DNA of 64,000 nucleotides, taken from positions 151,099 through 215,098 of the forward strand of contig VXAU01002242.1 of assembly GCA_013399695.1 (NCBI GenBank), given 5' to 3'. A program made the position numbers and the translations under genes. A model generated the notes under the pieces. It worked only from the letters and a program-made list of their open reading frames with translations. It ran no database searches and was not told the origin of the DNA. How positions within the stretch are numbered: position 1 is the stretch's first letter; each line of letters begins with the position of its first letter. The DNA comes from Formicarius rufipectus (taxonomy: Eukaryota > Chordata > Aves > Passeriformes > Formicariidae). Of this stretch, positions 52,192 through 64,000 are shown piece after piece.

Positions 52192-53086
52192 TGTTCTCTG
52201 CTAACTCTCACAGAAAAAAAAAAACCTAGTTCAGTATTCAACTCTTTTACCCATTCCCCTTCACAACTGCGGGTCCTCTTTTCATTACTCAACTTGCAAA
52301 TTTTTGTTGTAGTTCCTCATTTATTCCTTGTGTAGCTTTGACTATTGAAATTAAGCAAAAGACAGATTCTGAACAAGTCATAAGTAACTGAGAACAGGAT
52401 TTTCTTGTCTCAACAGATTTGTAGCATCGAGTCCACATAAAATGTCTGTTATTTCTAAACACTGTTCTTGACAATTTGGAGTAAGCATTGACATGTGACA
52501 AAGTATGCGTAAGTACACATGATCAACATAAAATATTAATGCGCTGGTGTGCAATATCTAAATTCCTTGATGTTCTGCTCAGACAGCTTCCAACACACTT
52601 TCAAGTGAACTGTGCTAACCTACTTCACAGCTCAGTGGTTATAATATCTAGTTCGGAGTCTGACACATAATTAGTTTCACCTTACAATACAGAAGGTTAG
52701 GACTTTATAATGTCACAAGAGAGCAAAACTTGCTTCAGCTCTAAATTTTTGAGTCAGTAGTCTGTACTTATCCTGTATAACCACCCCATTGACATGCAAC
52801 TTCAACTAGGTAAGGCAGGACCTCTTCTCAAAACATAGTCATAATAATTTATAATAAAATACTAAAATTATAGATTTCACAAAACATTTTTAAATGTGCT
52901 AGGTAGTTTCTTACTTTTTTTTTAAGTGTAGAGAACTCTAAATGGAAGAAACTGGAAAAAATGCACAGAACAAATTTAACCAGGACTATCCTCCCATACA
53001 AAAAAAAAAGAGAGCATGGGAGGAGGGGGAGATTTTGCAGGAATTAGCTTTTTCTTTAAATGGGTGATGATGGGATAATTTTAAGA

Positions 53087-53107
53087 GAAGAAGAAGAAGA
53101 AGAAGAA
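53087..53107. repeat. (GAA)7 microsatellite
   Basis: Seven uninterrupted GAA units inside a TBC1D22A intron. Confidence 0.97.
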
Positions 53108-54949
53108 AGCTGAAGAGGAAAGAAAAACAACCTTTTATGTCATCGTGAAGGAAAAACAGAGCCAGCCAAACACTACCAATAATCTGACACAATGACTGCT
53201 GCCAAGCAGAGGTATAGGCACAATGCTTTTCTCTCTTTTCAGGTCACACATGCTGTTCACCAACAAAGCACTGATAAAAATATCAGCACCATTTATAAAG
53301 GCAAATGGAAAGTTTTGACACAACGTCTTCATATGTTGTTTGTTCATTTTAATAAGACTTATCATTCACATCAGAATTTTTAAATATAAAGCATACATTA
53401 AGCAATCCATATACATCATAGGAACCCACAGACATAGATGTCTATTTTCTCTACTGGTGTATACTTAGGAATTCCTAATACATCAATTCAGGTATGATCA
53501 GGTATAGTATCAGATGAATAAATGACAACTGGATGAAAAAAAGCTTTCTTATCTCATTATGTCAGAAAGGGATCTTCTGAATTTTGCTTTTTTAACTCAT
53601 TTAAGTACTTCATTCATATATTTCTGAAGTCCCTAAGCAAACTCCTATTAAAAATCTTGGTTCACATTGCTCTCAAAGTTATGTAAAGTAGGGGAAGGAC
53701 GGAGGGAAGCATAACACTAGATGATGATAGCCAGCACATATATTAACACTATTAATGCTAGGCTCAGTTTACCCAAGATGCTTCTTGAAAATGAAGATTA
53801 TAATGTAAATTCACTCTTAAATACAGTTCAGGAAAGAGAGCGTGTAAATGCACAAGAGCAAACACACAAGTGTGCTGGACTAAGCTGTTAGCACATATTC
53901 CATTGCATGTTCCATAATTACTTCAAGATACTTTCCTTAAAAACTCCTTTCAATCGTTGTAATTATTCGGGCTGACTTTGGAAAATGTAAAATGTCCTAA
54001 GTAGTATGAAAGGGATTTACAAAGCATTGCAACTCAAAATTTTCAACCTGCAAAAGAGTATCTTATTGGTACATAAAAGGATGGAAAAAAAGGAACAGCT
54101 GATTAAAATGTAGGTACTGATTCTCACGTTAGAATAGTATGGATAGTCTCAGAACCAAAGATCTAATCTCTTACTGGGCTTGTTTCAAACTGTAGTTTGA
54201 AACAACAGGATGTATTACAAATTACAGAAACTGTTAAAGCAGCAATAACAGAAGTGCTCGGGGTTTTGGATTATGACATAGGCCTGACAACAGTTCAAAT
54301 CTGGATAAGAGATAGAAATCATTAATATGGACACCTACAATCCCAAAAGATGATGGTGTAACTTTTAGATAGAAGATAAAATATTTTTATGCTGAAGCAT
54401 ACTGATAGCACAGAATATTTCATCTATGGATTACAAATAGATTTTCTGCCTTTCTGAAAATTTTACTCAGTGACAGTCTGGAAAACTGCATTATTAGCTT
54501 CCACAGAGACACAGGCTCCCTAAGAGTTTCTGAAGACACTTTTCCTTAAGAAAAACTACAGCCTTCAGGATAAATCCTACTGCTGCCTTCAATTTTCTGT
54601 TACCTGAATCAAAGCTTATAGTTACAAACTTCAAACTGGCCATTGGGCCAAACAATAGAAGCTCCTTGGTTTTGTCCTTTTAAGAGAAGTCAGCAGCAAA
54701 TGACGACAGGGGATGGTAGGAGCAAAGTAAGCCTGTAGTAATGCATTTGCAGCATTCTTTCAGTTTTCAGTGCTGAGACTTACCTAACTCAGGGTGGTAT
54801 CTTCATAATTATGAGATTTTTCATCAAAAAACTTCAATTTGTTCATGTTCTAAGCCCGTGTAAAATGCTTTTCATCCTTTGACAAGTAGTCCAGCAGCTT
54901 AGCTACTCAATGACTCTTCAAGACTATCATTCAGCAGAATTACAAGATA

Positions 54950-55400
54950 CTATCTAGGTCTTGCATCAAACAAGATGGAAAGCAACTCCTCCTGATTCAC
55001 CTTCTTCATGCAGCTCATCATTTTAAAAACTTATATTACATTCCTCCACTTAAGTCCTCCAAGCTGGAGAACATAATCCATCACCAGAAACTGTTCCATA
55101 CCTTTGATCACACTTACCTTGCTCCATTATTATTTTAACTTTCAAGTTATCACTTCAAACCAGGACAAAAGGGATTAGAACAGCATTAAACATACTGAGC
55201 ACAGGCAGCTCATTTCAGGTTTTAAAATTAGCAAAGTGATGCTTTTTCTCGAGGACTGCTTATATAAACCCTTCTCCTCCCTATGTGATAGTAGGCAATG
55301 CTTCTGCTATTGATGCTCAGCTTTTTTATGAACTTTCGGAAAAGGACTTTACCAAAATGCACTTTGGAAATACAATTGAACTATATACAGTTGTTTGCAG
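54950..55400 (-). mobile_element. Possible ancient CR1/L3 remnant
   Basis: TATTACATTCCTCCACTTAA followed by TCCTCCAAGCTGGAGAACAT, and later GGACTTTACCAAAATGCACT, resemble antisense CR1/L3 motifs. Very diverged; call made by eye on short motifs only. Confidence 0.35.
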
Positions 55401-57250
55401 GCTGATTCATTCCAAAAGCTGCCAGATTTGTGCTGCTTTACAGCAGCTATAGAAAATAATAAATAGTATAGGTTTTTATCTTTTAACCATCAATTCTTCT
55501 TATTTTATGCTTTCTCCAAACTTCCCTGATGTGAATGTCTAATTGTCTGTGCTCCCCTGAATCCCTTTGAAATCATTTTATAAAATCTAATATCATATCC
55601 ACCCTGTTCCATTCCACCCAAGACCAAAGCAGTTTTGAGCACTGGCCTTCTTGTTTATCCATTACCAGAGACCCTATTAGGCAAGTGACCCTGAAATAGT
55701 CACTAGGTGTCCTGACACGCAGTACCAAAGCGATGCATTCGGTCTTCTCAAACTGATGGGAAGGAATAAGAGTCCTCCAGTGACTAGAAATCTCTTGAAT
55801 TGAGAAAGGTAAAACTTGCTCACAGAAAAATTTCTGAACTCTTGCTCTTCTTTGAATCTTCTTTTCCTTCAGTGAAAGTTTAAAACATCATAAAGCAGCA
55901 TTTGCTCCAACAGAGTATTAAGAGAAATAGAATCAGAAATCTGAGCATGAATACAGAAAGGCATTCTGGATAGAAGCACCTATTGTGGCCAGGCCTATGT
56001 TTCAGAAGATTTGAGTCTTGTATATGACATGCAGATAGCGTAACTGAAAAACAGAACTTAGGAGTATCATTTCATAAGCGATTTCTAAAAACTGTGAAGT
56101 TGTCCATTTCTCACCAGAATAAAAGCTATTCTTGAATACAGAACAGGCACAAATTCCTGCCCTGATTACAGAACCTATTTCTCATGTTCATGACTTTCCA
56201 AAAAGCTGTTACTTTTATGTTTCAAAACACAATTCTGATCAAGCAAACCATTATTTTCCTTGGAATAGTCACACTTCCAGACAAAAAACCACCATGTTTT
56301 GTCACTGTCAGGATCCAACTTGGACGAGACATTAGCATATAATGAACAATCTGGATTTCTGGAAACTACTGAACACTTATTACCATAGAGAGGTTCTGAC
56401 TCACAGAAGGAGTTACAGCAATTGTAGCTGCAGGGACAGACACAGAGCATGAATGTGCAGTTCAAACATTGAAGAGAACAACGTAAAGAAATACCTGCTG
56501 CTAGGATTTCTAACAATCCCTGACAGGGCTTCCACATTTCTAAAGACAACATTTCTGACTGGCACTAGGATCTGTTCACACAGAATCGGAGCATGACTGC
56601 AGTGGTGTCCTTCCTTATCAGCTACATAACGTTAGTGGAGACTCTAGAGACTGGTTGTCAGATAGTTATATCACATACCCCATTTTCCCTGAACATTCCA
56701 TACTTTCTGTGTTCAGCTGAGGAAGGCAGGATGAAGGACTGCTTTCTCCAATTAGCTAAGCTGACCAGAGGTGCAGGGTTGATGCCTGCCCAGAAATCCC
56801 AGACAATCTATCGCTGCATTTGCACAGGTAGACCCTGCAGCCTGTGATACAGAAACTTGACCCATGCATGAAAGTACATAAACAACAGACACAGGGTTCA
56901 CATGACAAGAGACAGGTAATAGACAGATGCACACACAGTGCATATTATTCCTTCTATCTTGGCTAATGAACCCATATTCAGAGACAATAGATCTGGAGTT
57001 TAGCCTAATTCTAAAATAACTACCCGAACGAATTGCAAACATAACCAAGAAACTTGTCTTGCAGGAGTTTAATTAAAAGGTACCAAAAAAGTTATATTTG
57101 ACCTATTTTTCCATTAAAAGAAGCCTTTAGAAGGTCCTATGAAAAATTTTCAGAAGACTTATTTCTGCATGTACTTTTCAACATTTGAAATGCATGTTCA
57201 TGTTACTTATCAGTTCCAGCAGACCTGTGAAAGGCCTTTCAAGCAGCATT

Positions 57251-57273
57251 CCATCCATCCATCCATCCATCCA
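57251..57273. repeat. (CCAT)5 microsatellite
   Basis: Five CCAT units plus CCA, uninterrupted. Confidence 0.97.
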
Positions 57274-58092
57274 GACTTCAGGCACACGTTAACAACAACT
57301 TTCCATAACTCAGGAGTGAGAAAGAACTTTGCAGGATTCCCTTCAAAGATCATAAATCTTGCTATTTAATCAGCTATAGAAATAGCTAATATGTACCTCA
57401 GCATACTCCAGTCCCTGGGAATGAATTATCGCCCTTTGATTCTAAAAATTACCAGGCTCTGATAAATAATGATACTAATATTTTAGTGCTATTTTTAATA
57501 CATCTGGTTAGATCATTATACAATGCATATATTTCCCCTTGGTTATTTTATTACCATTATACTTGAACTTAAAATGAAGAGTTATACTCTATTTTATATA
57601 TGAACATTACATTTTCAGGTGGCACAGATCAATGTGAACTTTTTACTTGAATGTTAATGAGACTCTATTGAGGAAAGTGTTATAAAGGACAATTTAGTAA
57701 TAAAAAAATAAAAAGTTAATTACAGTGGATATATGGGAATGTCTACTTAATTAAATGGAAAAAATACTCATGGGATAATTTTAGTTTTCCCATATGCACA
57801 GCCACAGGTGAAAATGCAAAAATGTTCATTCATCATCTACAGTTTACAAGTGTTCTAAAGACAACCAGCTTTATCATGAGCATGGAAGACCTATTTTGCA
57901 TATGGCCACACACACCCTCAGAAACATCATCTTGCAAGAGAATACAGGCTGGAGACAAGTTCTGTGGAAAAGGAGCTGAAGTCTGAACAGGCAGCAAGCT
58001 CAGAAAGAGTCAGTGGTAAATCCTGGCAGCAAAGCTGGCCAGCAGCCTCCTGGCCCAGTGGATGAAGGGATTATCCCCACTCAGCAGTCATT

Positions 58093-58262
58093 GTGAAATC
58101 ACAGAGGTTGGCAGAGACCTCTGGAGGCCACCTAAGCCCAAACTCTGCCCAAAGCAGTGTCACCTGGAGCAAGCTACTCGAGGCCACATGGAGTCAGGTT
58201 TTGAACTCCAAGAATGAGGATTCTACAACTTCTCTGACCAAACAGTTTCAAAGTTCAATCAC
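58093..58262 (-). mobile_element. CR1 LINE 3' fragment
   Basis: The plus strand starts AAATCACAGAGGTTGGCAGA and runs CCTCTGGAGGCCACCTAAGC, the antisense CR1 3' end. It is about 170 bp and lies head to head with the sense CR1 fragment that follows. Confidence 0.75.
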
Positions 58263-58314
58263 CTGTTTAGATCTTTTTGTAATGTTTAAAAAGAATCTCT
58301 TGTATTTTAAGACC

Positions 58315-58770
58315 ACATCTACAATAGCACATCCAGTTTTAGGGACTCCAACACAAGAAAAATGTGAACAAACCAGGACAAGAGCAAAAGGTCACCAAGA
58401 TGCTCAGAGGTCCAGATCATACACTCTGTGAGAGGCTGGGAAAACTGGAGCTGCTCAGCTTGAAGAAAGAAAGACCTCAGAAGCACTGAGCAGCAGCTTG
58501 ATAAAACCAACAGTATCAAGACAACAGCGCTCCATTTTTAATAGCAGTGTAGAGTGAGAAGGTAAGATACAAGCAGCATAAACAAACAAAAAGTGTTCCA
58601 TCTGGCTATAGCAGAGAAACTTCAACATGTAGACAAGCAAACATTGGAATAGGTTATCCCTCAGAGACTGTGCCATCTCAATCCTTGGAGGTTTCAAGAC
58701 CCAGCTGGACAAAGCCTGAGAAACTCGATCTGACCTCAGAGCTGACCCTACTTTGAGCAGAAGGTTAGTA
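58315..58770 (+). mobile_element. CR1 LINE 3' fragment, sense on plus strand
   Basis: Plus-strand segments GGTCACCAAGATGCTCAGAG, TGTGAGAGGCTGGGAAAACT and GAGCTGCTCAGCTTGAAGAA, then CAATCCTTGGAGGTTTCAAG and CCCAGCTGGACAAAGCCTGA, follow the order of the CR1 3' coding end and UTR. An intervening stretch (about 58500-58640) is strongly diverged. Confidence 0.8.
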
Positions 58771-59721
58771 AAGATCTGTTACTACCAGAATTATCCCAGA
58801 TGTTACAATTTTAGAAGTTCTCATTTGTTTTCCTGAAACAAGTAAGAAAAAATGGAGTGAGGTGCAGTCTCACTAGGACAAAAAGGACTAAATTTAGAGC
58901 ACAGAATCATGTAGCACTGAAAAGGAAAACCCTTACAGCGTATAATCACCCAAAATTGACTACTATAAAATAGTATATACAGCTACAGATTACAAGTTTA
59001 ACTGACATTTTAGAGAGAGAGAAATTCATATTCAAAAATCTGCTAGTATTTCTATTAAATCAATTTTTAAAATTTCAGTCAAATTGTGATGTGTGCAGTC
59101 ACTTAGGAGCCTGTAACTAGAGAAAACCAACAGAGAAAGAAGATTCAAAATAACCTAAGTACATAAAATAGTTCAAAAAACTGTGCTATATGAAAGATGA
59201 ACTAATGGATAAGTTCTGCAAAACTTCCTACCTGGAGCCAAAGACATGGAAACCTCCAGATCACAAAAAAACAGCACAAGTAAACCTGCTAAAGCAACAG
59301 ATGATTTGACCAAGTTTCTTATTTCTTCTCTTGGATATGAGCTATCCTGATATGCATATCAGGAACTAACTGTCCTGATGCTCAATGTCAACATTTATCT
59401 TTTATTCGATAGGTCTCCGTGATTCAAAGGTTTTTTCTTACATTAAAATTACACAGAGTCACATTAGATACGTAAGGGAGGGAGGAAACATGAGTGAGGA
59501 ATGGAGAATTAATAGATACTACGCATAGCGAAACTCAAGTAAGAAATACGTATCTCTCAATTACACCGTTGACAATTCTGGAATCAAGAAAATGAGACGG
59601 CTAGGATGGGTTGGAAAAATAAATGAGTTTTCTCTTAAGATAAAAAAGGAATACAAATACAATCGTTCTTTCATTACACCTTTATGCACTAAGAAGACAA
59701 CACAAAACAATTTATCCACTG

Positions 59722-60400
59722 GGAATCTTTAAAGTTCATCTAGTCCAAACCTCCTGCCATGACCAGGGACAGCTTCAGTCAAACCAAATTGCTTAAAATC
59801 ACATCAGACCTGACCTTGAACACTTCCAGGAAGGGGATATCCACAACTTCTTTGGGGTTCTTCATCATAAAAAAAACATGTACACCCTATGTCCAACCTA
59901 AATCTACTGTCTTTCAGTTTGAAATATTGCCCCTTGTCCTACCACTACAGGCCCTGGCAAAAAGTCTCTCTTCAGCTTTCTTAAAATCCCCTTTTAACTA
60001 CTGAAAGGTTACAATATCTTTCCAGAGCTTTCTCTTCTCCAGGGTAAACAATCCCAACTTTCTCATAGGAGAGGTGCTCCAGCTCTCTGATCACCTTCAT
60101 GGCTCTCCTCTGGACCCATTCCAACAGGTCCATGTCTCTCTTGTTCTGGGAATCCCTGAAGTGGATGCAGTACCCCAGGTCAGGTGTCACAAGAGCAGGG
60201 TAGAGGGGCAGAATCCCTCCCCTTGATCTGCTGGCCATGCTGCCTTTGATGCGGCCAAGGGTGTATTTGGCTTTCAGGGCTGCAAGCACACACTGCTGGT
60301 CACGTCCAATTTTTTGGACAGTATCCTCAAGTGAATCTCTGAAGGGTTAGTCCTCCCAACCATCTCAACTTGCAACCATGCCTGTTCTATCTGTCAAGCA
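59722..60400 (-). mobile_element. CR1 LINE fragment, about 0.68 kb
   Basis: The plus strand reads GTTCATCTAGTCCAAACCTC, then CTTGAACACTTCCAGGAAGG, then CTCTCCTCTGGACCCATTCC, the familiar antisense CR1 order. On the minus strand an ORF2 remnant includes MDLLEWVQRRAMKVIRELEH. It is 5'-truncated and has lost the terminal octamers. Confidence 0.92.
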
Positions 60401-61807
60401 AAGTGGTATCATCACAGAAAAGGAACAAAACAGGAGAAGGGGAGAAGAAAAACAAGAAACCCTTCCATTTCAGCAGCACTCTGCAGTTGCACTGAATTAA
60501 CCGTAACATCATTAGTCACACCACTAGCATAATCCTTCAAGCCTGCTTTGATAGATGAGTGCATCCTTGACTACATTCACTACCATTCCATTTATGTAAC
60601 AGCTTACATTTTCATCAATGCAGTTTAATTCCATTACAATTAGTTTCCATATTTTGCTTATCAGTACTTGATGGTTTGGTATGAAAACAGAATTTTAAGG
60701 AGAAATGATGTAATTCTAAATTTCCTTTCCTAGGGAAAAAAAAAAAAAATAGAGCAGCAGGCCAGTGACAGATGATGTTCCAGAAACAGGTAAAACAGTT
60801 GGAGGGCCTGCATTTCTTTACCTGGCTTTTTTCCTTCCCATTTGTTCAAGTTCTCACTTTTTTTCTTTATAACTTTCCACATATTTTTGCTATGTGAGCA
60901 AGTATTTTAAAATGTAGTAGTTCTGAGACACTGAAATAAGGAAACAGGCTTTTTTTTCAGGAATTGACATGAGAAAATGACTATGCATTTCAACAATGCT
61001 GCACAAAACACTGAGCTATCTGACCTTTAACCAGGAGAAATACATCTAATATACCTTTAAAAAAGTTAAAGACTTCTGTTGTTGACTCAATTGTATAACG
61101 ATTTTGTCAAACATGAACTCTTGTTACAAGCTTCAATTCACCATGTGCCTAGCCAATAAGCCTTAGCCAATGAAACATTCACATTAAAACCTACATCATA
61201 GGAAAGAATGCTGCAGATACTTCCAATCTTCATAAACCTGCACACCCATGAACGCAAACATGTGCACACAAAGCCACCATTATTAGACTGTAATCTAACA
61301 GGAATTTCACAGGAAATTTTTGCCTGCATTTGAAGCTTCTCCACACAGAAAAAATTCAAACTGTGAAGTAGCATAAGTCTCGAGTTTTAAACTGATATTT
61401 TAAAAATATGAAGATAATTTCAGGAACTATTAATACAGCAAGCATTTATAGGTTGCTACATAAATGATGTAAAAATTAATAAACCAGCTTTTCATCTCCT
61501 CAGTAAGATCCTGAGCAAACATTCTGAGGTACAAAACATACCTTTCGAATTGAAGATTTCAGCTCTGCTCTAGAACATTGTACCACAATGAAACATGCAG
61601 ACATTTCGATGAAAAGAAGTTGCATAATTATTTTTTCCTTTTTTCTTTCCTTTCTATGCCAAATAGCAGAGTATTTTTTCAATGGGAAAAATCAACTTCT
61701 CCCCTGTTTTTTACAGATGTACTCTTTCTCAACAATCTTAAAATTGTTCAAAGATATGACATTAATCAGTTAACTCCACTACTTACAGACAGGAAAAATC
61801 AATTTAC

Positions 61808-61917
61808 CTGAATGCCATCAAGCAACTTGCTCATGCACCAGTAACTGTCAGCTTCTATGTTCTGCAGCACTTCTTCAGGTAGCCTGGAAACATCAAAATT
61901 TTCCACTTCTTCTTCTT
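61808..61917 (-). CDS. TBC1D22A: TBC1D22A internal coding exon (TBC domain, first exon seen in this window)
   Basis: A 110-nt exon: two bases that finish a split codon, then 36 codons, ending on a codon boundary. It contains the motif ADSYWCMSKLLDGIQ, which I recognise from the TBC (Tre-2/Bub2/Cdc16) Rab-GAP domain of the TBC1D22 family. On the minus strand the acceptor is a pyrimidine-rich tract ending ACAG, and the donor reads CAG/GTAAAT. TBC1D22A is a predicted GTPase-activating protein for Rab GTPases; family members are linked to Golgi proteins. The next exon continues the family sequence exactly in phase. I chose the A paralogue over TBC1D22B because of residues in the following two exons (KMLEELVSRID, and HLD.HEV), from memory of the family. 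The acceptor is followed by repeated AAG triplets, so the exact start could shift by whole codons. The preceding exon was not found up to base 64000. Confidence 0.88.
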
Positions 61918-64000
61918 CTGTTTCAGGAAAAAAGAAAGACAAGTCAATGAAGTGCACAGAATAAATAAAGCAAGGATAAAGAAAATAATTGAAAACAAAG
62001 ACAGCCACCACTAATCTTCTAGTCAGAAACTGCAATGCACATTTACTTTAACAGGGACTAAATGAATCATTTATTGCTCAACTGTGTCATCTAATGGCTT
62101 TAAATGTTAATGAATACTTAATTTCTTGCAGACTGTGAAAATCTCAAATCATGCCTGGTTAACCAGAATTAATATATAACAAATTACTTTATTCTAAGTG
62201 TTTCACACCTGAAAGAGGACCAGAAGTACTTTGAGAGCCCTCAAGCTCTATATGAACAACTTCTGAAGAAGATGACTGTGGTTACATCATGCATAGAATG
62301 TGCAAATATGTTGCCAGGCTTCGCAGAATTTCCGAAAAATACATTTTAGAAAATGACTGAAATTATTTAGAAAGTAACTACAGCTTTTCAAGGAAAATTT
62401 ATTTTTCAGGCACGTATTTGGAATTAGAAGGAAATCCAACACAAGGAAACAGATCATTTCCACCCTCCATCCCCAAAAAACTGTGATTCTGTAACCGCAG
62501 AGAACCCCAATGATGTCTAATTCAGGGAAACTGTCTTTCACCAAGTGTGTTATAAGAAATTCACGTTTCAACATGAACCAAAATTTTACCAATATTCACA
62601 TAAGTTTAGAAAAGAAAATCTTTTCCAGACAGAAAACTAATGATATACCCTCTACAGCAGGAACAAATTTTTTGGTATCTCTTATACATGTGATCTCACA
62701 AAAAAGTCTTACAGTTATACAGTTTATTATATATTCATAAAGCAGTGTTCCAGTAAAAAAAAAGTCTCATTAATATTTTTAAATTTTCATTATAATATTT
62801 TAAATGGCAAAAAAAGAAGTAAACCATTCCCACTCTGTCTGTGTCTACAGAAAAACAATAAATGAATCAGAGCTCCTAATATTTATATTAAACACAAACA
62901 TACACTGAACTTCATTTGAATGAAGCAGTCTTCAGGTCCTCCTCCACTAAACATTTGCTGAGAGAATAAGCTTACAACTACTTAGATAATGTGTTCCTTT
63001 GCAAATTTCCGGCCTTGGAGCACCTTTTGTTTTCATGATACTGCTATTTTCTGAACACATAGGAGGCTCTGAAACCGTAGCACAACACAGTAACTCTTTC
63101 TACAGGTGGATATGAAAAGATAACAGATGAAAAGACTTTTTATCTTCTCTTTCTTATCTCTTTTTTTTTTGTCCGCTTATAAAATCTACCATTTCACATT
63201 ATGTTCTCAAAGCAGGATTTAAACCAACAAAACAACTGAAGATACACAAAACCATCAAAGGTATCTTCCCCTTCCCTCACAGCCAACACAGATGAGCAAG
63301 TAGTGATGGAGTATTACCTGACTTGTTCTGAACTAGTAATCTAATCTTTTTTGAAATAGTTTTTCTCAGTATTAGCTAACATTTGGTCGTAAAAGGATTA
63401 CCTCAGAATGCAGACATCTAAACTGTGGGTGTCTAAAATTACCTGAAATAAAACTTTAAACACCCATCAAAACACTTTCCATTCTGTGACTGAACCATGT
63501 GCAACGAGCTGTTGAAAAACCACAGCAGTTTGTGAACCCAGGTAGAATGAAGCAACTGGGACAAGCAAACACACTTCAGTATTAATATTTTGGAAAAACT
63601 AGATTCTGGTTGTTAGTATAGATAGATAACCAAATTAGAATGAACTTTTTTAATCCCTCCCCCCACCCCGCCAAGAAAACACAATATAGTTTTAAGAAAT
63701 ACTTTTCAATTGTACCAATTACTGTCCATCACAAGTATGTTCCCCAAGCACAAAGAGAACGTCATGACAAGATCTTCTGAAGAGTACAGGTCTGTCATAA
63801 ATTCACTACTCTAAGTAAAATTCTGATTATTTTACAGGGAACAACAACAAAAAATTTGGAGATGGACAGGCTACAATTATCAGATTTTGTCTGCTCTGTT
63901 TGGGTGACCCTATAAAGCAGAGGATGTAGAAAGCATTTAAGAATATCCAGTTCTTTCACTAAGAGAATCCATAGTCCCCAATTATAATGTCAGAGAATCA
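61918..64000 (-). other. TBC1D22A: Partial intron of TBC1D22A, upstream of the first exon seen
   Basis: At least 2.1 kb of AT-rich sequence between the window edge and the acceptor at 61918. The acceptor-proximal 25 bases are pyrimidine-rich on the minus strand. I see no exon, repeat family or RNA gene here, only short poly-A/T runs such as the T-run near 63161-63170. Confidence 0.7.

Larger units (their letters stand above)
49045..61807 (-). other. TBC1D22A: TBC1D22A intron, 12.8 kb
   Basis: Bounded by GT at 61807-61806 and AG at 49046-49045 on the minus strand. It holds an ERV-type LTR (51.6-52.2 kb), a (GAA)7 microsatellite, a (CCAT)5 microsatellite and several CR1 remnants (about 55, 58.1-58.7, 59.7-60.4 kb). 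The rest is unique AT-rich sequence with only chance-length open frames. Confidence 0.85.

Noticed and set aside
51584..52335. Open frames of 116 and 179 aa on the plus strand
   Set aside because: They run antisense through the LTR and its tandem units; same frames occur wherever this repeat lies, so no host gene is implied.
56175..56552. Cysteine-rich 125-aa open frame on the minus strand
   Set aside because: No domain pattern with regular Cys spacing, no signal peptide, no repeat or homologue recognised; composition matches the intron around it. Treated as chance.
58905..58965. CR1-like string CAGAATCATGTAGCACTGAA
   Set aside because: Faint similarity to the CR1 3' end over less than 60 bases; too weak to call.
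1..64000. Prokaryotic features, CRISPR arrays, rRNA genes
   Set aside because: No spaced direct repeats of CRISPR type, no rRNA-like conserved blocks, and introns plus CR1 show this is vertebrate nuclear DNA.

Overview
This looks like a 64 kb stretch of a bird nuclear genome. It is AT-rich, has no long open reading frames of its own, and carries many CR1 LINE remnants with the avian 3' terminus (rows of GATTCTAT-like repeats read on the minus strand). It also holds a truncated LTR of a family I associate with avian endogenous retroviruses.

The only host gene I can support is on the minus strand. Three exons with correct splice sites and matching phases (61808-61917, 48969-49044, 36584-36711) encode 103 whole codons plus one split codon, and read as consecutive exons of the C-terminal half of the TBC domain of TBC1D22A, a Rab GTPase-activating-protein family member. 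The window is therefore almost entirely intron: at least 2.1 kb before the first exon seen, then 12.8 kb, 12.3 kb, and at least 36.6 kb after the last. Earlier exons lie beyond base 64000, and the final exons probably lie before base 1.

Repeats, left to right: degraded CR1 (about 0.8 kb); an RTE-like LINE 3' end with an internal inversion and target-site duplications (9.2-9.7 kb); a G/T-only tract (12.4 kb); a tRNA-headed SINE (16.1-16.3 kb); old CR1/L3 pieces (17.4, 19.8, 24.8, 25.6 kb); a second, uninverted copy of the RTE-like LINE (22.8-23.1 kb); a 5'-truncated SINE copy beside an ambiguous base (27.7 kb); CR1 (38.9 kb and 40.7-41.6 kb); a 192-bp direct duplication (44.2 and 44.9 kb); CR1 (46.0-46.8 kb); an ERV-type LTR (51.6-52.2 kb); CR1 (55, 58.1-58.7 and 59.7-60.4 kb).

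The most interesting thing is the pairing of the RTE-like LINE with the tRNA-headed SINE. They share a roughly 30-base 3' segment, and each ends in its own trinucleotide microsatellite. This is the signature of a SINE mobilised by its partner LINE. RTE-type LINEs are patchy in birds and one family (AviRTE) has been reported as horizontally transferred, so the pair may say something about the host lineage. No bacterial features (operons, ribosome binding sites, CRISPR) are expected or seen.
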